From the NCBI GenBank assembly GCA_964368985.1, contig CAYJDW010000062.1, positions 1 through 15,554 on the forward strand: a stretch of DNA of 15,554 nucleotides. The letters are read 5' to 3'. Below are positions 7,591 through 14,874 of the stretch, piece by piece. This DNA comes from G023898405 sp964368985. GTDB taxonomy: Bacteria; Myxococcota; UBA727; JABDBI01. The position numbers and the translations under genes were made by a program. Each line of letters opens with the position of its first letter. The first letter of the stretch is position 1. A model generated the notes under the pieces. That model saw only the letters and a list, made by a program, of their open reading frames with translations, did not search any database and was not told the DNA's origin.

Positions 7591-8022
7591 CGCAGAGAAA
7601 GAGATGGACGCTGAAGTGAGTTTACTCACTTTGGAGGAAAGTCCGGGCACTACAGGGCAAGGTGCCGGCTAACGGCCGGTCAAGGTGACTTGAAGGATAG
7701 TGTCACAGAAAATAAACCACCGCCGACCACTACCTGCGACCGAAGTTTCGTCTCCTGGGGTAGTGGACCACTAAGCGGAAAGGGTGAAACGGTGCGGTAA
7801 GAGCGCACCGCGCATTTGGAGACAAATGCGGCACGGTAAACCCCACCTGGTGAAAGGTCATGGGGAGATCTAGAGGCCTTAAAACCTCGCACGCTGCCCG
7901 CGTGATTAGATTTCTAAGGAGACCGCTTGAGGGCATTGGCAACAATGCTCCCAGATGAATGTCCATCCATCGCTGCTCAGCAATGACAGCGCGGACAGAA
8001 CCCGGCTTATTACTTTTCTGCG
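7591..8022 (+). ncRNA. rnpB: RNase P RNA, bacterial type A
   Basis: Catalytic RNA of RNase P, which matures tRNA 5' ends. Recognised by the conserved core blocks in order: GAGGAAAGTCCGGGC (from about 7634), CAGGGCAAGGTGCCGGC and TAACGGCC, ACAGAAAATAAACC, GGTGCGGTAAGAGCGCACCG, GGCACGGTAAACCCCACC, CCCAGATGAATG, and near the 3' end ACAGAACCCGGCTTAT. CGCAGA at 7591 can pair with TCTGCG near 8022 as helix P1, which sets the ends to within a few bases. A short hairpin AAGTGAG/CTCACTT (7614-7631) fits P3. At about 432 nt it is longer than the 377 nt of E. coli; extra length appears in the stem around 7716-7770 and in the hairpin between GATGAATG and ACAGAACC. Open frames on both strands here are spurious. 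Confidence 0.97.
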
Positions 8023-8033
8023 ACAATGTGGCG

Positions 8034-8067
8034 CCCCGGAGTATGTGAATACCGCCGGGGTTTTTTT
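8034..8067 (+). terminator. Rho-independent terminator of rnpB
   Basis: CCCCGG (8034-8039) pairs with CCGGGG (8055-8060), and an inner GTAT/ATAC stem closes on a GTGA loop. Seven T residues (8061-8067) follow at once. It begins 12 bases after the 3' end of RNase P RNA. Confidence 0.92.
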
Positions 8068-8069
8068 AT

Positions 8070-8285
8070 GGCGTTGTTGCATAAATGGGGACCTTTCTAC
8101 CTCAACAACTCCTCGCCCGCTTGCGGGAGAGGCTCGGGAGAGGGTGGAGAGACATAAACGCGAATGCTCTTCAAAAAAAAATCCTTCGTATTTGTTTCTC
8201 CACCCTCTCCCCGAGCCCTCTCCCGCAAGCGGGCGAGGGAGCGTCGGTGCAGCGCCTTAACCTCAATATTTATTTATGCAACGCC
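8070..8285. mobile_element. MITE-like palindromic element, non-coding
   Basis: A 216-bp element with inverted ends: GGCGTTGTTGCATAAAT at 8070-8086 and ATTTATGCAACGCC at 8272-8285, the latter missing one AAC triplet. Inside, about 8111-8150 is a near-perfect inverted copy of about 8199-8240, built on the CTCTCCCGCAAGCGGG palindrome, so the whole could fold into one long hairpin. It has no plausible gene. A partial copy in opposite orientation is at 1-61. The ends look like those of insertion sequences, suggesting mobilisation by a transposase elsewhere, but I cannot name the family. No clear target duplication is visible. It sits between the rnpB terminator and the stop codon of the convergent DsbA-like gene, disrupting neither. 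Confidence 0.7.
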
Positions 8286-8293
8286 GCCGTTTT

Positions 8294-9013
8294 TTATTGG
8301 GCCGCCACTTGAGTCTTCGTTTGCGATTTTTCTCGATGAGCCTTCACTGCGCCGATAAAAGCTTTCAGGTTTTCAAAAGTTACTGACGCTCTAAAAAGAA
8401 AGCCGCCAACAAAAATCCCAATGGGACTGCCCGCCCTTTTAATCTGCACCGTCATAGCGGTGTCACGAGCTATCGTTTTGGCAAAACTCGGTTCTTTTTC
8501 CACGAGGTCACGGGCAAATTTGTTTACATCAAGCCCCACTTCTCTCGCCCACAAAAGATAATTTTCATCCTTCAAATCGCCATCGGCTGAAAATAATTTC
8601 TGAGACATGAGCCAAAACTTTTCATTGCCCTGCAAGGCTGCAGCCAAGGCCACCTTGGCTGGTTTGACGGAAGAAGTTCTCAGTGGATATTGTCTATAAG
8701 AAAGGTGGATAATTTTCTTGAGCTCAGGATCCGCGAGCAAACGACGCACGACTCGATCAATACGGGCGCAACTGGCACATGAATAATCGACAAATGCCAC
8801 GACATCTAAGGGTGCAGCTTTATCACCAAGAATGAAGTCGCCTTTGGGCAGACTAACTACTGTATTTTTTCGGGGTGTTTTTGGGTTATTTACCGATAAT
8901 TTTTGATCTTGTTTTGCATTAATTTTTTGTTGTTGAAGTTTATCTAGGGGTTTACTGCAAGACATTATAAATAGAAGACTCACAATTAAAACAGTTAATC
9001 TTTTTATCGGCAT
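8294..9013 (-). CDS. DsbA-like thiol:disulfide oxidoreductase lipoprotein
   Basis: Predicted envelope disulfide oxidoreductase, 239 aa. The signal MPIKRLTVLIVSLLFIMSC ends in a lipobox (Cys19), followed by a Lys/Gln-rich linker to about residue 55. The DsbA-type thioredoxin fold then has FVDYSCASCARID with the CASC redox site (79-82), the helical insertion RQYPL...VALAAALQGNEKFW, and the cis-Pro at GSPIG (Pro197). This matches the Thioredoxin_4/BdbD-DsbA group, which oxidises or isomerises protein thiols outside the cytoplasm. The ATG at 9013 has AAGGA about 10 bases upstream. It stands alone on the minus strand, with a palindromic repeat upstream and the MITE-like element downstream. No DsbB/VKOR partner is in the window. 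Confidence 0.88.
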   Translation of the reverse strand: MPIKRLTVLIVSLLFIMSCSKPLDKLQQQKINAKQDQKLSVNNPKTPRKNTVVSLPKGDFILGDKAAPLDVVAFVDYSCASCARIDRVVRRLLADPELKKIIHLSYRQYPLRTSSVKPAKVALAAALQGNEKFWLMSQKLFSADGDLKDENYLLWAREVGLDVNKFARDLVEKEPSFAKTIARDTAMTVQIKRAGSPIGIFVGGFLFRASVTFENLKAFIGAVKAHREKSQTKTQVAAQ

Positions 9014-9087
9014 TTTAGGACTTTCCTTAAAAATATAAGAGAGAGTCTTAAATTAGAGCGCTCGGGCAAAATATCAATGGACCTTGA

Positions 9088-9130
9088 TGCGGCGTTGCCA
9101 TTGCCGCGCTTCGCTCGCAATGACGACCTC
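9088..9130. repeat. REP-like element, partial copy
   Basis: Bases 9100-9125 (ATTGCCGCGC, TCGCTCGCAATGACG) match in reverse complement one arm of the palindrome at 10790-10865, with GAAG in place of GTAG. It lies in the otherwise gene-free 9014-9259 spacer between divergent genes, where I see no RNA gene and no convincing promoter. Confidence 0.65.
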
Positions 9131-9259
9131 AGGATTATGTAACCGCGCCAAGAACTGAGCACAGATGCCCGAAATATATTATCCCTCAGCAAATTCAATC
9201 CAACTTCACGCCCTGAAGTATATTAAAATTAGCAAACCAAATTGAATGCAAGGACCAAT

Positions 9260-10681
9260 ATGAGCCTTTTTCGAACCAAACCAATTGAAGCTATCGGTGG
9301 GCAGAGCACCTTAAAACGTTGTTTAGGGGCCTGGGATGTAACATTTTTGGGAGTTGGCGCCATCATTGGTGCGGGGATCTTTGTACTTACCGGTGTGGTT
9401 GCTGCGACGAGTGCCGGGCCGGCGGTAATTTTATCATATGTCGTTGCGGGGCTTGCTTGCGTATTCGTGGCGCTCTCCTACGCCGAACTTTCCGCCAGCA
9501 TCGGTGGCTGCGGCAGTGCTTATGGCTATGCCTACGCGGGGCTTGGTGAATTTATTGCTTGGATCATCGGCTGGGATTTATTACTTGAATATGGATTAGG
9601 AATTTCCACCGTCGCTATTGGCTGGTCTGGTTATGTATCAAATGCTTTAGGATCCATGGGGATAACTCTGCCCGCCGCCATCACGAAAAGTCCATTTAAC
9701 GGTGGCATTATTGATTTACCGGCGGCTCTCATAATATTGGCCTTAGCCGGACTTTTGTGCATCGGCACCCGCCAAAGTACCCGTTTCAACACCGCCATCG
9801 TCTTCATTAAACTGATAGCCATTGCTATTTTTATTGGCGTTTCTTTTACCCACGTCGAAGGATATCACTGGCAAACTTTCATGCCCTTTGGGTGGGATGG
9901 CGTCATGAAGGGCGCAGCTTTGGTTTTCTTCGCTTATATTGGTTTTGATGCGGTCTCTACTGCGGCGGAAGAAACTATCAATCCGCAGCGCAATTTGCCC
10001 ATCGGTATTATTGTGTCGCTCTTTGTTTGTACCGTTATCTATATTGTGGTTTCGGCATTGCTGACTTTGGTTGTGCCCTATACTTCGCTCAACGTAAAAT
10101 CACCGGTGGCCGAAGTTTTGCTCAATCTTAATCACCCAGTGGCAGCCGGTTTCATTAGCGCGGGCGCCATTGCCGGACTGACTACGGTTATGCTCGTGCT
10201 TTACTATGGTTTTTCCCGCATCTTTTTAGCTATTTCTCGAGATGGATTGCTGCCCACTCGCTTCGCCAAAGTGCATAAAAAAACCCAAACTCCTGTCTCC
10301 ATCATTATGACCAGCGGCATCGTAATGTCCATCGTGGCGGGACTCACTCCCATCGGTAAGCTGGCTGAACTGGTGAACATCGGTACTTTGGCAGCTTTCG
10401 TGTTGGTATGCGGTGGGGTAATCGCCCTCAGAATTACCAAACCAGATATGCCAAGACCCTTCAAACTCGGCTTTCACCCCGTCATTCCATCCTTAGGCAT
10501 AATCTTTTGCCTCTATCTCATGTTCAGCCTTCCAGGAGGAACCTGGCTAAGATTCCTCATCTGGATGGCAATCGGCATAGGTATTTACTGGTTCTATGGC
10601 TATAAAAATAGCCTGCTGCATGGCACCGAAGCCGCACCCGTGCGAATTTTGGAGCCAGGGGAAAACGAAGAGGTTTATTAG
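9260..10681 (+). CDS. APC-superfamily amino acid permease
   Basis: Inner-membrane amino acid transporter of 473 aa, the usual length for the cationic amino acid transporter-like branch of the APC superfamily. About twelve hydrophobic segments are visible. The first carries the substrate-binding GAIIGAGIFVLTG (unwound TM1). SYAELSASIGGCGSAYGYAY is the conserved TM2-3 region. VFFAYIGFDAVSTAAEE, with the family E-E after TM6, also fits, as does SRDGLLP in the cytoplasmic loop after TM8. I chose ATG 9260 over TTG 9242 because AAGGA lies 5 bases before it. Substrate cannot be fixed from sequence; basic or small neutral amino acids are typical. It is a single gene, divergent from the DsbA-like gene and convergent with the gene ending at 10872, separated from it by a palindromic repeat. 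Confidence 0.93.
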   Translation: MSLFRTKPIEAIGGQSTLKRCLGAWDVTFLGVGAIIGAGIFVLTGVVAATSAGPAVILSYVVAGLACVFVALSYAELSASIGGCGSAYGYAYAGLGEFIAWIIGWDLLLEYGLGISTVAIGWSGYVSNALGSMGITLPAAITKSPFNGGIIDLPAALIILALAGLLCIGTRQSTRFNTAIVFIKLIAIAIFIGVSFTHVEGYHWQTFMPFGWDGVMKGAALVFFAYIGFDAVSTAAEETINPQRNLPIGIIVSLFVCTVIYIVVSALLTLVVPYTSLNVKSPVAEVLLNLNHPVAAGFISAGAIAGLTTVMLVLYYGFSRIFLAISRDGLLPTRFAKVHKKTQTPVSIIMTSGIVMSIVAGLTPIGKLAELVNIGTLAAFVLVCGGVIALRITKPDMPRPFKLGFHPVIPSLGIIFCLYLMFSLPGGTWLRFLIWMAIGIGIYWFYGYKNSLLHGTEAAPVRILEPGENEEVY

Positions 10682-10781
10682 TGATTATAAGGGCATGTGA
10701 GTAATTGACGAAGGTTCCTGTTCTCCTCGCCATTGCTGTAGAGGTCACATAATTCGGTGACGACATAAGTAATTTAGGTAC

Positions 10782-10865
10782 CGATAATTCGTCATTGCGA
10801 GCGTAGCGCGGCAATCCACCGGAGTGGCAATACGCCTGGATTGCCACGCTACGCTCGCAATGACG
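10782..10865. repeat. REP-like palindrome, complete
   Basis: Two 29-base arms, 10790-10818 and 10837-10865, are inverted copies with a single mismatch and an 18-base loop. The arm starts CGTCATTGCGAGCG and ends GGCAATCCA, the layout of a repeat class seen in many bacterial genomes. It lies between the convergent permease and lipoprotein genes. Nothing else is visible in 10682-10781. Confidence 0.85.
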
Positions 10866-10871
10866 ATGAGG

Positions 10872-11798
10872 TCATAGTTCTTGAATCTTTTTATCAAGCT
10901 GCCCACTCAGGGCCGGCAGGCCGTTCACGAATTCAGTCATTCGCTGCAACTCTTCCAAGCCATTGCCAATATCCCCGTCACTTTTATAGGGCTCTAGGCT
11001 TTTGCCTATAACTCCCGCCGACAAAAGCAGGGAAGTGCTCATTTGAAAAATAATCTCGAGATTGGAGCTTTGCTCTAAATAGCGATTTTTTACGAAAAAT
11101 TTTATAAAATTAGCTTCGTTCGGTTGTGGAGGGTTTTCTTTATAGAGTGATTCCAGCATATTATTTAATTTTTCTATCTCTGCAGTTCTTTTCTGTGCCT
11201 CAAGTAAACTACTCGTAAAATTATTTAGTTTCGCGAGTGCTGCCTCTTTTTCAGATTGAGACATACCAATGGTTTTCGCTTTAAAACCAAGCAAATATTC
11301 TTGCGCCACCGCTAACTTGTCGTAAATATTTTGAGGCTGTGCCTGCTCAATAAGGCGGCGTACAGTTTTTATGGCGGAATTGTACGACGTAAGGTCAGCC
11401 ACCAAACTCGCGCCGGGAACCCCAAAATAACCTGCCACTTTAGCGCTCGCTTTCATAACTCCCATGGCAGTCTCAACTTTTTTACCTCCACTAAGAATCG
11501 GTGTAGATATTTTCTCCACCAAAGAAGGATCTCGCTCCTCCTTTTCCTCAATGCCGAGCACACTTTTGGAGCTATGTACCCACTCATCGAATTTCTTGGT
11601 TTCTTCCTGAGCGACAACGGAAAATTGATTTAACTTTTCCATAGTCTCTTGGCACGGCGGCTGGCCGCCATCTTCATCTTTGGTGCCCTTAGCTTTAGAT
11701 TTGGAAGGATCGTAGATATCTAGGCCGCAGTTTAGAGAGCTTAAAATTATTATTAAGCTCAATACTATGTTTGAAATTTTATTACCCAATAAAATCAT
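10872..11798 (-). CDS. Helical envelope protein, probable lipoprotein, unknown function
   Basis: Unrecognised protein of 308 aa. The N-terminus from the ATG at 11798 is a strong signal segment (ISNIVLSLIIILSSLNCG) with a lipobox-like Cys24; Asn at -1 is unusual. A TTG four codons upstream is possible, and neither start has a clear ribosome site. An acidic, Lys-rich linker leads into a mostly helical protein: amphipathic stretches at ETMEKLNQFSVVAQEETKKF and EAQKRTAEIEKLNNMLESLY suggest coiled coils. A central less polar part (AMGVMKASAKVAGYFGVPGA) could be a membrane-active hairpin or just a buried helix. Helix-rich toxins and envelope spacers both look like this, so I assign no function. It is the last of three consecutive minus-strand genes, all without recognisable relatives. 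Confidence 0.7.
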   Translation of the reverse strand: MILLGNKISNIVLSLIIILSSLNCGLDIYDPSKSKAKGTKDEDGGQPPCQETMEKLNQFSVVAQEETKKFDEWVHSSKSVLGIEEKEERDPSLVEKISTPILSGGKKVETAMGVMKASAKVAGYFGVPGASLVADLTSYNSAIKTVRRLIEQAQPQNIYDKLAVAQEYLLGFKAKTIGMSQSEKEAALAKLNNFTSSLLEAQKRTAEIEKLNNMLESLYKENPPQPNEANFIKFFVKNRYLEQSSNLEIIFQMSTSLLLSAGVIGKSLEPYKSDGDIGNGLEELQRMTEFVNGLPALSGQLDKKIQEL

Positions 11799-11877
11799 AT
11801 TATTAACCAAAGAAAATATTTACTTACTTATAATTATTAACAATTACGTAGTGAATTCACACAGGATCAATGCCTCT

Positions 11878-11967
11878 TCACCCTCTCCCGCTAGCGCGTA
11901 GTTGAAAGGGAGAATGTTTCCGCAAACTACCGATAATTCGTCGTTGCGAGCGTAGCGCGGCAATCCA
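11878..11967. repeat. Two dispersed-repeat fragments side by side
   Basis: 11878-11917 (ACCCTCTCCCGCTAGCG onward) is a degraded relative of the palindromic core of the 8070-8285 element. 11931-11967 matches 10782-10818 at 36 of 37 bases, including the CCGATAATTCG flank, so it is one arm of the REP-like palindrome. The second fragment ends 3 bases from the stop codon of the large lipoprotein gene. The rest of 11799-11970 shows nothing recognisable. Confidence 0.7.
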
Positions 11968-11970
11968 GGC

Positions 11971-14710
11971 CTATTGCCCCTGACACCTTTTAAAGGCCCC
12001 ATTCTCATCATTAAAGATATTAAAAAACGTCGAGTCCCATTCATTTTTCAGCGTATCAAAGGCTTCCCTTGTCTCATTATCGGGCTCCGCATCGACACTA
12101 GCTTTAAACCACCGGTTGAGCCGATCAAGCTCAGGTTTAAGCTCGCGATTTATTTCTTCGCAATCGCTTGGATCTTCAAATGAGCGATTAAATAATCTCA
12201 ACAGGTTATCGCTAAAACTATCAAGAGCCAGGAGAAATAGTGATTTTTTTGAGCTCTCTCCTGTGAGGCTAATATTGGGGTTCGGAGCTAGGTCGACATA
12301 ATTTCCTGGATTACTCGATAAATCAAACTTCCCGCTTTGCGGTGTTTGACTTGACTTGACCTGACCCTTGTTCGTGAAACGAAAAACATCCGTTCTTTGT
12401 TTAATAGCCCTTAGCACCTCTCTAATATCCTCCATATCCTGCTTTATGAACGGTCGGCTACCAGCAGCAGTTCCCGTAATTTCAGCCTTCAGGAATGCTT
12501 TGGCGTCCCTGATCGCATCGGTGGTGGCTTTAAAATCAACAGTTCTGATGTTGTTGGTATCAGTCCTAAGCGCCGCAATGCCTGCCCGAATAGCCACACC
12601 ATCTACAGCCTCAGCGGCAAGACGAGCAGCCTGCGCAGCTATTTTTGCCGCCGTGGCTTCAGCTGAAGCGGTATTCGCGGCGGCTGTAATGGCCGCACCG
12701 TTAATCCCCTGAGCCGCTGCCCTGGCACTTTCTGCGGCTACTTTTGCTGCTGTGGCCTCAGCTGAGGCCGTATTTGCAGCGGCTATAATGGCTGCGCCGC
12801 CAACGGCTTGAGCAGCTCCCCTCGCACTTTCTGCGGCAACTTTTGCGGCCGTTGCTTCTGCCAAAGCACTATTCGCGGCGGCTATGATGGCTGCGCCATC
12901 AACTGCCTGAGCGGCAGCTTTAGCGGCGGTCGCCTCAGCGGAGGCAGTATTCGCGGCGGCAATAATCGCCGCGCCATCAACTGCTTGAGCGGCAGCTTTA
13001 GCGGCGGTCGCCTCAGCGGAGGCAGTATTCGCGGCGGCAANNNNNNNNNNNNNNNNNNNNNNNNNNNNNNNNNNNNNNNNNNNNNNNNNNNNNNNNNNNN
13101 NNNNNNNNNNNNNNNNNNNNNNNNNNNNNNNNNNNNNNNNCGGCAGCTTTAGCGGCGGTCGCCTCAGCGGAGGCAGTATTCGCGGCGGCAATAATAGCTG
13201 CGCCATCAACTGCCTGAGCGGCAGCTTTAGCGGCGGTCGCCTCAGCGGAGGCAGTATTCGCGGCGGCAATAATCGCCGCGCCATCTACGGCTTCGGCCGC
13301 AGCTTTAGCGGCCGTCGCTTCAGCCGAAGCCGTATTGACGGCAGCTATGATGGCCGCGCCATCAACAGCCTCGGCGGCGGTCTTTGCTGCGTCTGCGCTG
13401 GCTTTAACATCGGAGATTAAGGCCGTCTCGGCCTTTACTGCGGCGATATCCGCTCGGATCCCTGCTTCGTCGATGACGGGGGCGGCCGCTTGAAGGGCCG
13501 GTACATCAACAGTTCTTAGATTATTGGTATCAGCTTTTACCCCACCGATCTCAGCGATAATTTGGGGCAGCTGCACGGTTTTGGTCTCGTTGGTATCAGC
13601 TTTTACCGATTCAATCTTATCGGTCTCGCTTTTTATCGGTGGCAAATCCTCGGTGCGAATTTTCCCTAGGGAATGTTGAATCGCAAGAATTTGCGGAGAA
13701 AGTCCTCTAAATTGTTCAGCATTCGCGGCGACCTTTTCTTCAATCTGTTTCAGCGTATAAGTTTGAAGGTCAAGGGTGTCCACGTATTCACTACTTCTAT
13801 TTAAGAGATTTGCGAGGCTATTTTTAATATCCGTTTTAGCATCGCCACGGGACTTTTTAGCGCTCAAAACGCCCTCAATTTTCTTGAAAAAAACTGCCAG
13901 AGTACCCAGGCTTGCCTTGGGATCAAGCGCTCCCATGGTTTTGGCATTTTCGAGGGCCATTTGTTCAGCGTCATTTTTGATACCGCTATTTTTAGCTCTT
14001 GAAAATTTAGCCAACATCATGCGATATATATGGCCGGCATTAAGGCCACTCGGGAAAAATTGATTACTTTTTACTTCTCGACGAAACAGTTGCAAAGCAT
14101 CAAAATTATTCTTCGACATAATAATGAGATTAGGATTATCTAGGCCTTCGAGGAATTCCTCCGGGCTTAAGCTTTCGGATAAATCATCGATATTAATTAG
14201 CAAAGCCCGAGAAGGATTAACCATTGCATTAATCTTTTTAGACATGCTCACATAATATTCTTTGGCTTGAATATCATTAAAACTAAAGGCGCGCGCCGTG
14301 TTAGATAGCTTTCTTAAATCCAGATATGCTATTTCTTGAAGAACATTAGGGTCCTGCTTTAGCCGCAAAGAGGCCGAGCGTAGGCTTTTATAAAGGTGTT
14401 CCTGCTCAACATTATTTTCTGAGAGACGAATAAATAATTTTTTATTTCTACCCCTCATCTGTTCATGGATTTGAGCAGCGTCAGTGGCATCGGTCACCTC
14501 AGAGCCATCAGGAATGCTATCGCCTACGTTTACGTGAGCATAATCTTCAATAATACCCAAATAATCAGTTTTTTCCGAATAAGGCAGAGCCTCGCTCAAA
14601 GCCCCTGCCGGCACCGCGAGTTGATCTGATTTGAAGCTACCCTTGCATGCAGTTAGGCACATGAGCACAAAAATGCTAAACCATATACGATATAAGCAAG
14701 TGGATAACAT
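11971..14710 (-). CDS. Large lipoprotein with Ala-rich tandem-repeat coiled coil (spans assembly gap)
   Basis: Unrecognised surface or periplasmic lipoprotein. The start is ATG 14710 with AGGA 8 bases upstream; a TTG at 14734 is unlikely. The signal MLSTCLYRIWFSIFVLMCLTAC has a canonical LTAC lipobox (Cys22). Residues about 23-350 form a helical N-terminal domain with no known motif. Next come two VKADTNxxxTV segments, then from residue 448 the Ala-rich repeat array, a third ADTN-like segment (RTDTNNIRTVD) and a C-terminal domain of about 180 aa with a Cys near each end of its last 65 residues (SDCEEIN, KRCQGQ). A 100-N assembly gap lies in the repeats and breaks the frame artificially; visible coding bases total 2640, a multiple of three. 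With the shortest possible gap the protein would be 888 aa, plus 26 for each extra unit. Presumably a rigid helical stalk; function unknown. Confidence 0.8.
12610..13369 (-). repeat. Coding tandem repeat, 78-bp and 99-bp units
   Basis: On the minus strand, 78-bp units (26 aa, starting AVDGAAII and ending ATAAKAAAQ) occupy 13292-13369, 13214-13291 and 13136-13213 before the gap, then part of one at 12985-13040 and a full one at 12907-12984. Three 99-bp units follow at 12808-12906, 12709-12807 and 12610-12708; they carry seven extra residues (such as VAAESAR). The units nearest the gap share at least 50 identical bases, and the outer ones are diverged. Confidence 0.95.
13041..13140. other. Assembly gap of 100 N (placeholder length)
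   Basis: Exactly 100 N, a standard unknown-length gap. The left flank ends 50 bases into a repeat unit (counted from GGCAGC) and the right flank resumes at its last base, so the missing sequence should be 27+78k bases. 100 does not fit and shifts the frame by one. Confidence 0.97.
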
Positions 14711-14824
14711 ATTAAAAATCCTATAATAATACAAACTATTGTATTTATATAGTGATTTAAAGTTTATCGCTCAGGAGAAATTAAGCTGATCTTATAAATA
14801 TTTATGGTGAGTTATAAAATTGTG

Positions 14825-14856
14825 TCTTCGTCATGATTGAGTTTTCATGACGAAGA
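14825..14856 (-). terminator. Perfect 12-bp hairpin after the partial gene
   Basis: TCTTCGTCATGA (14825-14836) pairs perfectly with TCATGACGAAGA (14845-14856) around an 8-base loop. It starts about 18 bases past the stop at 14875 on the minus strand and is followed by CACAATTTTAT, a weak T-tract. A terminator or attenuator for the upstream gene is likely, but an operator is possible. The rest of the 14711-14874 spacer is A/T-rich and may hold the promoter of the repeat lipoprotein. Confidence 0.5.
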
Positions 14857-14874
14857 TCTGCAATGCATATAAAG

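Noticed and set aside
7680..8026. Open frames on both strands across 7680-8026
   Set aside because: They overlap the RNase P RNA, which explains the conservation and base composition.
7955..8358. Small plus-strand frames through the palindromic element
   Set aside because: They run through repeat DNA and the 3' end of the convergent gene, and have no ribosome sites or recognisable protein features.
9014..9259. Hidden tRNA or small RNA in the spacer before the permease
   Set aside because: No cloverleaf or conserved RNA block could be found; only a partial palindromic repeat and A/T-rich sequence are visible.
12808..13152. Gly/Ser-rich plus-strand frame opposite the Ala-rich repeat
   Set aside because: It is the reverse reading of the tandem repeat, has no ribosome site, and its apparent pattern comes only from the repeat DNA.
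13142..13284. Pro/Leu/Arg-rich N-terminus of an apparent separate gene starting near 13284
   Set aside because: It is an out-of-frame reading of the repeat caused by the 100-N placeholder; the correct frame continues from the upstream half.
12610..13369. Regularly spaced repeats as a possible CRISPR array
   Set aside because: The units are contiguous with no unique spacers and keep an open protein-coding frame.
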